Source of the DNA: Chryseobacterium geocarposphaerae
GTDB taxonomy: Bacteria; Bacteroidota; Bacteroidia; Flavobacteriales; Weeksellaceae
Assembly: GCF_002797535.1 (NCBI RefSeq)
Contig: NZ_PGFD01000001.1
Location: forward strand, 2,108,001-2,172,000
DNA length: 64,000 nt
Direction of reading: 5' to 3'
The notes beneath the pieces are model-generated. The model saw nothing but the letters and a program-made list of their open reading frames with translations, was not told the DNA's origin and did no database searches. Below, one piece after another: positions 42,063 to 52,454 of this stretch (position 1 is its first letter; each line of letters begins with the position of its first letter). A program made the translations under genes and the position numbers.

Positions 42063-42755
42063 ATGATAATGCCAAATCTTATTTTATTGCACGGAGCTTT
42101 AGGCCACAGTGAAGTTTTTAAACCTATTAAAGAAGAGCTTTCAAAATATTTTACCATTCATACTCCTTTATTTTCGGGACATGGCAATACAGAACTTCCT
42201 GAAAACGGGATCAGTATTGAACAATACACACACGAATTAAAAGGACTTATTGAAAAAGAAAAACTGAACGATGTTTCAATTTTTGGACACAGCATGGGCG
42301 GTTACGTTGCCCTTTGTTACGCCATGGAAAATCCTTCTGCTATAAATTCCATCATGACTTTGGGTACAAAATTCGACTGGAACGAAGAACAAGCTCTGAA
42401 AGAAAGTAAAATGCTCGATCCTGATGTGATTGCAGAAAAAGTTCCGAAATACGCAGAATTACTGGAAGCCCAACACAGCTCAAAATGGAAACAGTTACTT
42501 CCGGCCATTGCAGATATGATGGTTTCTTTAGGTAAAAATCCGCCTTTGAAAAATAATTTATCCGGCATTAATATCCCGATACAAGTAATGGTAGGTGATA
42601 AAGATAATATGGTAACCCTTGAAGAAAGTTTGGAAGTATACAGAAGCCTTCCAAATGCAAAACTGGCCGTACTTCCCGATACGAAACATCCTATGGATAA
42701 AGTACGACCAAAATTATTATTAGATTTAATGAAAGATTTTTGGAATCTGTCTTAA
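42063..42755 (+). CDS. alpha/beta hydrolase
   Basis: This 230-residue hydrolase has the oxyanion region LLHGALGHSE, the nucleophile elbow GHSMGG with Ser77, an acid in VMVGDKDNMV (Asp near residue 180) and His in LPDTKHPMD. There is no signal peptide, so it is cytoplasmic. Ester or thioester substrates cannot be told. Its stop is five bases from the convergent upp stop with no clear terminator between. Confidence 0.9.
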   Translation: MIMPNLILLHGALGHSEVFKPIKEELSKYFTIHTPLFSGHGNTELPENGISIEQYTHELKGLIEKEKLNDVSIFGHSMGGYVALCYAMENPSAINSIMTLGTKFDWNEEQALKESKMLDPDVIAEKVPKYAELLEAQHSSKWKQLLPAIADMMVSLGKNPPLKNNLSGINIPIQVMVGDKDNMVTLEESLEVYRSLPNAKLAVLPDTKHPMDKVRPKLLLDLMKDFWNLS

Positions 42756-42760
42756 ACAAA

Positions 42761-43414
42761 CTATCTCTGAAGTTTTTCTCCGTAGCTCAAATCTCCTGCA
42801 TCTCCCAATCCGGGTGTGATGTAGCCTTTTGACGTCAAGTTTTCATCAATGGCTCCAACCCATATTTTTGCATTTGGGTATGCTTTTTCTATGGTTTCCA
42901 CTCCTTGCTTTGAAGCAATTGCCGCCACAATATGAAGTTGAGAGGGATTTCCGTTTGTTAATAAATCTTTAATCGCTTCAATTAAAGATGCTCCTGTTGC
43001 CAACATAGGATCTCCAACAATCAATGGTCTTCCTTCGATATTCGGACAGGTTAGGTAATCCTGCTTGATCGAAAAATAATCATTGGCATCATGTTTTCTG
43101 TAGGCAGCAACAAAACCACAATCCGCTTTATCAAAATAATTCAAAATCCCTTCAAACAAAGGAACTCCAGCTCTCAAAATCGTTGTAATAACAGGCTGAA
43201 CGGCAATTTCCTTAACTCTGATTTTATCCAAAGGAGTCTGAATTTCAATTTCTTTTTGCTCCAACCCTTTACTAATCTCAAACGCTGCAATTTCCCCGAT
43301 TCTCTCCATATTTCTGCGGAATCTCATTCGATCGTGCTGGATTTCAATATTCCTCAATTCATTAATCCAAGTATTCACTAGAGAAAATTGTTCTGATAAT
43401 ACGACTGTATTCAT
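42761..43414 (-). CDS. upp: uracil phosphoribosyltransferase
   Basis: Upp salvages uracil to UMP with PRPP. Family blocks are RMRFRRNMERIGEIAAFEIS, PVITTILRAGVPLFEGILNYF, the PRPP loop LIVGDPMLATGASLIEAI, and the C-terminal uracil-binding GLGDAGDLSYGE. The 217-residue length is normal. It is monocistronic and converges on the hydrolase gene. Confidence 0.95.
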   Translation of the reverse strand: MNTVVLSEQFSLVNTWINELRNIEIQHDRMRFRRNMERIGEIAAFEISKGLEQKEIEIQTPLDKIRVKEIAVQPVITTILRAGVPLFEGILNYFDKADCGFVAAYRKHDANDYFSIKQDYLTCPNIEGRPLIVGDPMLATGASLIEAIKDLLTNGNPSQLHIVAAIASKQGVETIEKAYPNAKIWVGAIDENLTSKGYITPGLGDAGDLSYGEKLQR

Positions 43415-43461
43415 TATTTTGAAAGCTTTATCTAAAATTATAAAATTTAATTAAGAATAAA

Positions 43462-43488
43462 AACCCTCTTAGAAAATCTAAAAGGGTT
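43462..43488 (-). terminator. terminator of der
   Basis: AACCCTCTTAGA (43462-43473) pairs with TCTAAAAGGGTT (43477-43488) with one mismatch; six bases after the der stop, with TTTATTCTTAATT beyond. Confidence 0.75.
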
Positions 43489-43494
43489 TATTAT

Positions 43495-44805
43495 TTATTT
43501 CTGTCTGAAATATACTTCAATAGGAACTCCGGTAAATCCGAATTCTTTTCTCAATTGGTTTTCAGTAAATCTTTTGTATGGTTCTTTTACGTATTGTGGT
43601 AAATTACAGAAGAATACAAACTGTGGTGACGGCGTTGGAAGCTGTACACAGTACTTGATTTTAATGTATTTCCCTTTATTTGCCGGCGGCGGTGTTCCTT
43701 CGAAAATAGGAAGCATTACTTCGTTTAATTTTGAAGTTTTAATCTTCTTTTTACGGTCTTCGTAAACCTGCATTGCCATATCAACAGCCTTCAGAATTCT
43801 CTGTTTTGTCAATGCTGAAACAAATAAAATGGGAACATCCTGAAACTGCCCGATTTTATCCTTGATTAATTTTTCGAAATCACGCATTGTATTGGTCTGC
43901 TTATCTTCGATCAAATCCCATTTATTGACCAAGATTACGATTCCTTTTCTGTTTTTCTGAGCCAATCCGAAAATGTTCATATCCTGAGATTCCCACCCTT
44001 GTGTAGCATCCACCATGATGATCACAACATCTGAATATTCAATAGAACGGATCGAACGCATTACAGAGTAGAATTCCAAATCTTCGTTAACCTTAGATTT
44101 TCTCCTCATTCCGGCAGTATCTACCAACACAAACTCATGACCGAATTTATTGTAAAGTGTCTGAATACTGTCTCTTGTTGTTCCTGCAATATCGGTTACA
44201 ATATTTCTTTCCACATCAAGCAAAGCATTCGTCATGGTAGATTTTCCTACGTTCGGACGACCTGCAATCGTAATTTTTGGCAATCCTTCAAACGGATCTT
44301 TATATTCTGTTGTTGGGAAATCTCTTACGATATCATCCAATAAGTCTCCTGTCCCTGAACCTGTTGCAGAAGATAAAGTATAATATCTATCGATCCCCAA
44401 TTGATAGAATTCAGTAGCCGGAAGTTCTTCTTTTGCAGAATCTACTTTATTGATCACAATATAAATAGGTTTGTTTGATCTTCTTAACAATCTGTAAATT
44501 TCATGATCCGTATCGGTAAGACCTTCTTCCACATTCATCATAAAAATAATAGAAGTAGCTTCATCTACTGCTAACTGCACCTGCTTACGGATTTCTTCTT
44601 CAAAGATATCATCCGTTCCTACATCATAACCTCCGGTATCAATTACTGTAAAGTCTACGCCATTCCAGTCAGATTTTCCGTAGTGACGGTCTCTGGTAAC
44701 CCCTGCAGTAGAGTCTACAATAGCTTCTCTTCTTTCTAATAAACGATTAAATAACGTGGATTTTCCTACGTTGGGACGCCCAACGATTGCGACAATATTC
44801 GACAT
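43495..44805 (-). CDS. der: ribosome-assembly GTPase Der (EngA)
   Basis: Der has two tandem GTPase domains and a KH-like C terminus, and assists assembly of the 50S subunit. The first P-loop is GRPNVGKST (residues 9-17) with DTGGYD and NKVD; the second is AGRPNVGKST with DTAGMRRKSK and NKWD. The 436-residue protein starts at the ATG at 44805; the open frame runs 18 codons upstream but MSNIVAIVGRP is the family start. It has its own -7 box. Confidence 0.96.
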   Translation of the reverse strand: MSNIVAIVGRPNVGKSTLFNRLLERREAIVDSTAGVTRDRHYGKSDWNGVDFTVIDTGGYDVGTDDIFEEEIRKQVQLAVDEATSIIFMMNVEEGLTDTDHEIYRLLRRSNKPIYIVINKVDSAKEELPATEFYQLGIDRYYTLSSATGSGTGDLLDDIVRDFPTTEYKDPFEGLPKITIAGRPNVGKSTMTNALLDVERNIVTDIAGTTRDSIQTLYNKFGHEFVLVDTAGMRRKSKVNEDLEFYSVMRSIRSIEYSDVVIIMVDATQGWESQDMNIFGLAQKNRKGIVILVNKWDLIEDKQTNTMRDFEKLIKDKIGQFQDVPILFVSALTKQRILKAVDMAMQVYEDRKKKIKTSKLNEVMLPIFEGTPPPANKGKYIKIKYCVQLPTPSPQFVFFCNLPQYVKEPYKRFTENQLRKEFGFTGVPIEVYFRQK

Positions 44806-44866
44806 AAAAATGTTTAATAATTTAATTATTAATGGGTTTCTCCAACATTTGGAGCCCAATTTTTTG

Positions 44867-44874
44867 CAAAGATA
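44867..44874 (-). promoter_or_regulatory. -7 box TATCTTTG of der
   Basis: Exact TAnnTTTG match about 60 bases before the der start. Confidence 0.5.
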
Positions 44875-45081
44875 AGGTTTTTATTTTACTCGGTTGATTG
44901 GGCCAAGAAAGCTGAAATGGTAAATAAGCTAATCTACCAATGCTTCAACCTCTAATTTTTGTTTTTAATTTTAAAAAATTTTCATGAAAATAATTCTTTG
45001 AATATCAATAAATAAAACATTTGCGAACATTTTACATGCATTTATCTTTCGATATCATTTTTATTTTTGAAATAATTTCTA

Positions 45082-45089
45082 TAATTTCG
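45082..45089 (+). promoter_or_regulatory. possible -7 box TAATTTCG of tRNA-Gln
   Basis: One mismatch from TAnnTTTG, 14 bases before the mature 5' end of the tRNA. Confidence 0.4.
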
Positions 45090-45103
45090 CGACATAGAAA
45101 TAC

Positions 45104-45174
45104 AGACCCATGGTGTAGCGGTAACACTACTGATTTTGGTTCAGTCATCTGGGGTTCGAATCCCTGTGGGTCTA
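45104..45174 (+). tRNA. tRNA-Gln (anticodon TTG)
   Basis: Seven-base acceptor stem AGACCCA / TGGGTCT, D stem GTGT / ACAC, anticodon stem ACTGA / TCAGT with loop TTTTGGT giving anticodon TTG (reads CAA), and T arm with TTCGAAT loop; discriminator A at 45174. CCA is not encoded. It forms the left border of the accessory stretch. Confidence 0.95.
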
Positions 45175-45185
45175 CATTCGAATTT

Positions 45186-45222
45186 AAGCAATCTTCTGAA
45201 TACCAGTTGATTGCTTTTTTAT
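45186..45222 (+). terminator. terminator of tRNA-Gln
   Basis: AAGCAATC (45186-45193) / GATTGCTT (45209-45216) followed by TTTTATTTTG. Confidence 0.8.
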
Positions 45223-45783
45223 TTTGATTTTTATATTTAGTCAAGGTTAAGGTTAATTCTAAATATTGATTTCTATCCATAATTATAAAATTAAGGTTTA
45301 AAATATTTTAAGTTGAAACCACAAAAACAAAATAACTGCCAAGCCCCAGCTATTAAACCTCATAGATTAAGAAGATAACTATAGAAAAGTACAGGTGGAA
45401 AATGAAAACAGATCCACAAAAACCAAATAAAACAGTACCTACTTTTGAAAAAAGGTTGACGATTTGGAAGGGGTTCTTTAACTTGACGATATGGGTAAGG
45501 AGAAAGTGGGTTGAGTCCATATACTCAAAATAATTTTACTGGTATCCGTGTAGGGATTTAACAGATTACTGTTTTCTAAAAACTCCTGAGCTTCTTGGCG
45601 GATAATTTTTTCATCGTTCATATTAGTTTATTTAAATAATTTATAAAAGTTATTTCTGAAATCTTATATCTTCATATTTGACATTCAGTTTTCAAAGACA
45701 CAAACTAACCCTAAATACATTTCTTCTGTTACGGTACGGTAAATAGTTAGATATTAATCTAACTAATTCAACAAATATTAATT
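45223..45783. other. gene-poor stretch after tRNA-Gln
   Basis: About 560 bases without an intact gene. It holds a 47-codon minus-strand fragment (listed separately) and a 43-codon plus-strand frame at 45402-45533 overlapping it, which has no support. The rest is AT-rich and featureless to me. Confidence 0.5.
45478..45621 (-). pseudogene. N-terminal gene remnant, possibly YIP1-like
   Basis: A 47-codon frame opens MNDEKIIRQEAQEFLENSNL and continues LNPYTDTSKIILSIWTQP before ending. The IWTQP pattern is like the start of flavobacterial YIP1-family membrane proteins, whose hydrophobic body should follow directly; here the frame loses similarity after WTQP and stops. I read it as the surviving 5' end of a deleted gene. 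The family assignment is from memory of a short motif. Confidence 0.4.
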
Positions 45784-46131
45784 CTACTGTTTATCATAAG
45801 GAAATGATGGACTTATGAATTTTGTGCCTGTTGCTTTACCATCTTTATTGTAGATGACCTCTTGTACCCCAAGGTCTTCTCCAATACCCTTCATTATCAT
45901 TGTTTCTGCGTCTACAATACAATAATACATTTTTGGAATATCAAATACATTATGAAAAAAATCAACTGTGTAATAGCTCCATTCTTTGCCATCATACATT
46001 TTTTCTTTATCATGATACATAGCATCCATAAACTCTAATTCTTCTTCTGAATTTCCATATTGGAACTTCAATTGGTCTAACACTTTTAGTGCTGTTTTTA
46101 TTACTTCTTTTTCTTTTTCTGTCTTTTCCAT
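45784..46131 (-). CDS. putative immunity protein for the adjacent toxin
   Basis: This 115-residue acidic cytoplasmic protein has no signal peptide or membrane segment and no family I recognise. It reads MEKTEKEKEVIKTALKVLDQ, followed by an alpha/beta-looking body (WSYYTVDFFHNVFDIPKMYY) and a Gly/Lys C terminus. Its ATG is three bases after the restored stop of the toxin gene, the order and spacing expected for a toxin-immunity pair. The role is inferred from position only. Confidence 0.55.
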   Translation of the reverse strand: MEKTEKEKEVIKTALKVLDQLKFQYGNSEEELEFMDAMYHDKEKMYDGKEWSYYTVDFFHNVFDIPKMYYCIVDAETMIMKGIGEDLGVQEVIYNKDGKATGTKFISPSFPYDKQ

Positions 46132-46134
46132 TTT

Positions 46135-46272
46135 TTATAATTTTTTATAATCGATACCTACTTTTTCTAATTTCTTGATTGCTTGCCCTAAAACCCATTC
46201 AGCATTTTCTAATTCTAACTCATTAAACAAATGTTTCTTTTCCATAACTTTATCATAAACCCATTTTTCTCG
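46135..46272 (-). pseudogene. displaced 3' end of the toxin gene (frame-shifted tail)
   Basis: In another frame from the toxin, 45 codons read REKWVYDKVMEKKHLFNELE and go on to VGIDYKKL then TAA at 46135. This is what should follow LGLTN at residue 670 of the toxin. The Arg codon (46270-46272) overlaps the Asn codon by one base, so a single missing base restores one frame. Confidence 0.75.
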
Positions 46273-48281
46273 TTTGTAAGTCCTAATGGTTTTTCTGTTA
46301 ATGTTCCCGAAGCTCCAGCTAAATAAGCTTCTTTCCCTAAAAGTTTAAATTCTAATGCGTGTTGTATTTCATGAAAAGCTTCATAAAAAGTAAACTTTTT
46401 TCTAAAGAATAATTCTCTGCTATTTGGAGAAAAACCTGCCTGGGCTCCACTAGCATCTAAAAACTTATCTTCTCCCTTTCGCATAACTACTCCCACATCT
46501 CCTAAAACTTCCGCAATGTATTTTTCGAGAGCCTTCATTTGCCTGTTATTCATATATTCTCTGCCCAAGAATTTCCCACGTTTACTTGCTTCTTTTCCTT
46601 CCCATCCTAACTCATCCAACAATTCATCAAAAACCTCTTCTTCTCTGCCTAATAATTGATTAAATTTGGTCTTTAAGTAATTTGCTAATCTTCCATTCTT
46701 TATCGCTTCTACCAATTCCAAAAATTCCTTTTCCAGCCATTTATAAAGATCTTTTGCGGAATTAGCAACTTTCTGTCCTAAACCTTTTCCAAAATTAAGA
46801 ACCTTTGCTCCTGCCTGCTCTGCTTTAGTTGTTATTCTGCTGATTTTCGCAGAAGCTTGTGCTACTAAAGAACTACCTCCTGTAAAATAAGCAATAATAG
46901 CATCTAAAATAAGCTCAAAAGCAACACCACCAATGAAGTATGCCCAAAAATACTCATTCAAGTCTTTTATTTGAATAAATTTCTTTTTCAGCATATCAAA
47001 AAATTCAGAAATTTCTTTCCATATCTTACCATCGCTAAAGAGATTTTTAATACCTTCAAAAAATTCTTTAGAGTTTTTGGCAAATAAATCTACAAAATCT
47101 TCTATAAATTCCAATTTTTCCTGATGCTTTGCCAATTCCAAAGGACTATTTTTTTCTATTTCAAAAAGTGGAAATTTTTCAACTATCATAGCCAAAAGCA
47201 TAATAATGGTTTGCACCAATGAGATTAAACCATTCAACAAACCACATAAGAAGGCATTGATTTTTGCAACCTCACTATTAAGTTCCACTGTTATAAAACT
47301 TTCAATTCCTGAAACTACATTCAACAAATCATTAAAAACAGTTTTTAGCTTATTATATACAATTTTGATACTATCAGGCATATTATCCTCTATTGTATTT
47401 TTCACCAAATAAGTAACAGCAAAAAGAATATCATCCGCAATAGTAGGTGTAGCCATTACAATATTGAAAACAGCAGCAGTAGAAATTTCATCAAATGAGC
47501 TAATGAAATCTTTAAGATTTTTCAAACCGTCTGCTACTATATGTGGAGATTCAGACATACTGTTATACTGATCATTTGGAAAAGGAACAGGAATTATGGG
47601 TTTGTATCCTACTTCTTGTTGAGGGAAACCATTTGTTCCCATTTTGTTTTGGTACTTGCTATACATAGGTAATACATAATATTTTATGTAATCATAGTTT
47701 TCCTCTGTGAACTTCCATTTCTCAGTAGCTTCTATACCTCCCTTTAACCAATCTGCTAACTGACTATTCAATGAAGAGACTTTTTTGAAGATATCATTTA
47801 TCTTACTTTTGTCTAAAATTTCCAAATAAATAGCACCTTTCAAAAGAGTGGCATTAATCCCATAATCTTCTGCAATCACTTTTATAAGGGTGTTAAAGTC
47901 CGATACACTTCTATCTAAAGTATTTCCATCATAATTGATTGTTTTTCCTTTACTGTAATAGTGTTTTACCAATTGTTTTCTTGCATAATCGCCCATTTTT
48001 ACCCGACAAGCTGTACCAAAAAAGTTACTGGCATCTTTGGACGTCATTTCGTAATAAATTGTAAAGTAATTGGGTTCAATAGTATCTTTTTCATACTTAT
48101 CAAAAACCTCTGTTCCACTTTCACAAAAAACAGCCTGATGATAAACCACACTGTATTTTTCTGATTTAGGATAGCTGTCTTTTAAATCAGGAGGAACAAC
48201 AAATGTTTCATAAAATACACTGTTTTCTCCTAAAGGACTGTCAATGCCTCTGCTCAAAATACAATCTAATCTTTGTATCAT
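46215..48281 (-). CDS. polymorphic toxin-like protein with C-terminal HExxH metallopeptidase domain, 3' frameshifted
   Basis: This 688-residue protein has no signal peptide. Residues 1-330 are a soluble, unrecognised region. Two hydrophobic stretches lie at about 350-375 (GLLNGLISLVQTIIMLLAMI) and about 440-470 (AYFIGGVAFELILDAIIAYF). A basic coiled stretch follows (ISRITTKAEQAGAKVLNFGK). The last 150 residues resemble the zincin-like toxin domain Tox-MPTase4, with H637-E-I-Q-H641 in FYEAFHEIQHALEF. After residue 670 the frame shifts and ends 18 residues later, losing 45 native residues. No T9SS, Rhs, PAAR or LXG marker is seen, so the export route is unknown. Confidence 0.65.
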   Translation of the reverse strand: MIQRLDCILSRGIDSPLGENSVFYETFVVPPDLKDSYPKSEKYSVVYHQAVFCESGTEVFDKYEKDTIEPNYFTIYYEMTSKDASNFFGTACRVKMGDYARKQLVKHYYSKGKTINYDGNTLDRSVSDFNTLIKVIAEDYGINATLLKGAIYLEILDKSKINDIFKKVSSLNSQLADWLKGGIEATEKWKFTEENYDYIKYYVLPMYSKYQNKMGTNGFPQQEVGYKPIIPVPFPNDQYNSMSESPHIVADGLKNLKDFISSFDEISTAAVFNIVMATPTIADDILFAVTYLVKNTIEDNMPDSIKIVYNKLKTVFNDLLNVVSGIESFITVELNSEVAKINAFLCGLLNGLISLVQTIIMLLAMIVEKFPLFEIEKNSPLELAKHQEKLEFIEDFVDLFAKNSKEFFEGIKNLFSDGKIWKEISEFFDMLKKKFIQIKDLNEYFWAYFIGGVAFELILDAIIAYFTGGSSLVAQASAKISRITTKAEQAGAKVLNFGKGLGQKVANSAKDLYKWLEKEFLELVEAIKNGRLANYLKTKFNQLLGREEEVFDELLDELGWEGKEASKRGKFLGREYMNNRQMKALEKYIAEVLGDVGVVMRKGEDKFLDASGAQAGFSPNSRELFFRKKFTFYEAFHEIQHALEFKLLGKEAYLAGASGTLTEKPLGLTNEKNGFMIKLWKRNICLMS

Positions 48282-48336
48282 ATCATTTGAATTTATTATA
48301 AGCCAAATGTAGATACGGGTAGCGACAGAACTTGAC

Positions 48337-48582
48337 GTGTTTTATTGTAGGAGTAGCCTGATGAATTACAGGAACCGTTTCGACCAAAGAAGATTCAGAA
48401 AAAATTCTGTAGTTGCTGTTGAAGCATTTATTTCAACAGATTCAAATGTTGCGGTGGAATTAAATGACGGCTGGACAATGGTGGGAAACAAAGGCGGTTA
48501 CATGGCTCAACACGAACACACGATTATTGTAACCGACGGAAAACCAATCATTCTCACGCAAATGAATGGGATTCTAAATTAA
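48337..48582 (+). pseudogene. 3' remnant of a type I methionine aminopeptidase gene
   Basis: An 81-codon frame contains the C-terminal strands of an M24 peptidase: KNSVVAVEAFISTDSNVAVE with the metal-binding Glu, then AQHEHTIIVTDGKPIILTQMNG with the final Glu-His. The N-terminal two thirds, including the Asp-Asp metal ligands, are absent, and the first codons (GTG at 48337) are degraded. It cannot be active. It marks the right edge of the accessory stretch, where the toxin locus begins 55 bases away. Confidence 0.75.
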
Positions 48583-48586
48583 AATA

Positions 48587-48617
48587 AAAGACCTCTCCAT
48601 ATTAGAAAGGTCTTTTT
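48587..48617. terminator. bidirectional terminator between the map remnant and katG
   Basis: AAAGACCT (48587-48594) / AGGTCTTT (48608-48615) with T on both sides. Confidence 0.8.
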
Positions 48618-48658
48618 TTATATATTCTAAGCTCTCTTCCTTATTAAAGAGACCTTTA

Positions 48659-50956
<2,298 letters not shown>

Positions 50957-51003
50957 TTAATTTTTTATGTTGATTACCTCTAATTTTTTCTTTATGAACA
51001 GAG

Positions 51004-51034
51004 CAAACTTACAATTCTTTTAAAATAAATACAA
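51004..51034 (-). promoter_or_regulatory. katG promoter: TTG-N20-TAAGTTTG
   Basis: The -7 box is at 51004-51011 and TTG at 51032-51034 on the minus strand, with ideal spacing of 20. Predicted transcript start near 51000, about 50 bases from the ATG. Confidence 0.65.
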
Positions 51035-51055
51035 TCTATTGAAATTATTTTTACA

Positions 51056-51070
51056 ATAGCTAAAAACTAT
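51056..51070. promoter_or_regulatory. OxyR-type site ATAGCTAAAAACTAT
   Basis: Matches ATAGnTnnnAnCTAT at every fixed position. The centre is about 63 bases upstream of the predicted katG start, just outside the -33 element. A second, weaker half-site (TTAT for CTAT) precedes it with seven-base spacing. Confidence 0.65.
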
Positions 51071-51296
51071 TATTTGTCTTGAATTACATTCCAGAAAATA
51101 GGATATACGCAAACCATATTAACCTGCAATTAAGTTAGAAAATTTCCGTCTTATTTTATTAAAAAATAAACTTCAGAAAATCTATTTAGAATCATTCAAA
51201 TTATTAAAAATGAAACTCTTAGCCGACCCATTATTATTAATTTAAAATTCACTACCTTTATTCGTTGGAGAATTTCTGATATTAAAAAGACGAATT

Positions 51297-51713
51297 ATGC
51301 AAGAGGACATACAACATAAACACATTGTTTTTTTTGACGGAGAGTGTGGAGTCTGTAATTTTTGGGTTCAGTGGATTTTGGAAAAGGATAAAAACGATGA
51401 ATTTCTGTTCGCTTCCCTTCAATCGGATTTTGGACAGAAATTTCTTACAGAACGCGGCCTCGAGACTAAGCAATTCAACACTCTTTATCTCTGGAAACCT
51501 CAACAGTATTATCTTATAAAATCTAAAGCCGTATTGAAGATTTCTGACATTTTGGGCGGGTTTTATAAAATAGTAAGTGTACTTGGGAAAATATTTCCTA
51601 CGTTTTTCAGTAATGCCATTTACGATATGGTTTCTAAAAACAGAATGAAACTTTCTTCCCAGAAGTGTTTCTTGCCCGACGCCCATCAGAAAAAGAAATT
51701 CATAGAAGTATAA
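51297..51713 (+). CDS. DCC-family thiol-disulfide oxidoreductase-like protein
   Basis: This 138-residue protein belongs to the DUF393/DCC family: the D-x-x-C-x-x-C motif is FFDGECGVCNFWVQWILEKD at residues 12-31, and FLFASLQSDFGQKFL follows. There is no signal peptide; the family is thought to be thioredoxin-related, without proven function. The C terminus ends in basic residues. A thiol-redox role would suit the neighbouring katG, but they are divergent and shared control is not shown. Confidence 0.88.
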   Translation: MQEDIQHKHIVFFDGECGVCNFWVQWILEKDKNDEFLFASLQSDFGQKFLTERGLETKQFNTLYLWKPQQYYLIKSKAVLKISDILGGFYKIVSVLGKIFPTFFSNAIYDMVSKNRMKLSSQKCFLPDAHQKKKFIEV

Positions 51714-51786
51714 AAATAGTTTCACATTTTTTTATTAAATAATCATAAAGAATTAAGTTTTTCGAAACCATTTTTCTTTTAATCCA

Positions 51787-51794
51787 TATATTTG
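51787..51794 (+). promoter_or_regulatory. -7 box TATATTTG of the DUF4290-murA operon
   Basis: Exact TAnnTTTG match six bases before the ATG at 51801; it contains the TTG at 51792, which is therefore not a start codon. Confidence 0.55.
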
Positions 51795-51800
51795 CAAACT

Positions 51801-52454
51801 ATGGAATATAACACCCAAAAAACACAGCTTCATTTACCGGAATACGGTAGAATCATACAACAGTTGGTTGAGCGTTGCAAAGAGCTTTCTACAAAGGAAG
51901 AAAGAAACGAAATGGCAATGGCGATCATCGATTTTATGGGTCAGAGAAACCCGCAGCTTCGCGACGAAGAAAATTACAAGCATAAACTTTGGGATCATCT
52001 TTTTATTTTGGCGAATTATGATTTGGATGTTGATTCTCCTTATCCCTTCCCGACAAGAGAACAACTTGCCGAAAAACCTAAAAAGATGGAATACCCTAAA
52101 CTACAGGGGGACTTTAAATTTTACGGAAAAAGTATTCTTCAACTTATAGAAAAAGCAATTGAACTGGAGACCGGAGACGAAAAAGAGGCTCTTATAGAAG
52201 TAATTGCCAATAATATGAAGAAGTCTTACAACGTTTATAATAAGGAACATGTAACAGATGATGTTATTTTCCGCCATTTAAAAGAACTTTCCGAAAACAG
52301 ACTTGATCTTACGGGAATAGAAACGTTGGAGAAAAGTAAGATTTATTATACCGGAAACAACCGTAATAATAAAGGCGGCAATAACAACAACAACAATAAT
52401 AAAAACCAACCCAACAAGAGAAGACATAACAATAATCACAAGAACAGAAAATAA
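51801..52454 (+). CDS. DUF4290 family protein
   Basis: This 217-residue cytoplasmic protein has a DUF4290 domain (residues about 1-175: YNTQKTQLHLPEYGRIIQQL, KLWDHLFILANYDLDVDSPYPFP, HVTDDVIFRHLKELSE). The last 40 residues are a low-complexity Asn/Lys/Arg tail (GGNNNNNNNKNQPNKRRHNN) encoded by repeated AAC/AAT codons. DUF4290 is confined to Bacteroidota and has no known function. Its stop overlaps the murA start by one base, a conserved-looking coupling that suggests a cell-wall role. Confidence 0.88.
   Translation: MEYNTQKTQLHLPEYGRIIQQLVERCKELSTKEERNEMAMAIIDFMGQRNPQLRDEENYKHKLWDHLFILANYDLDVDSPYPFPTREQLAEKPKKMEYPKLQGDFKFYGKSILQLIEKAIELETGDEKEALIEVIANNMKKSYNVYNKEHVTDDVIFRHLKELSENRLDLTGIETLEKSKIYYTGNNRNNKGGNNNNNNNKNQPNKRRHNNNHKNRK

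Noticed and set aside
45402..45533. Plus-strand frame of 43 codons (MKTDPQKPNKTVPTFEKRLT and on) after tRNA-Gln
   Set aside because: It overlaps the better-looking minus-strand remnant, has no promoter box, and its composition looks random.
45104..48600. Integrated mobile island at tRNA-Gln
   Set aside because: No integrase or transposase, and I could not find a repeat of the tRNA 3' end near 48.3 kb, so only a hotspot is suggested.
51282..51725. Minus-strand ORF of 147 codons opposite the DCC-family gene
   Set aside because: It mirrors the real gene, which has the DxxCxxC motif; the antisense frame shows no domain.
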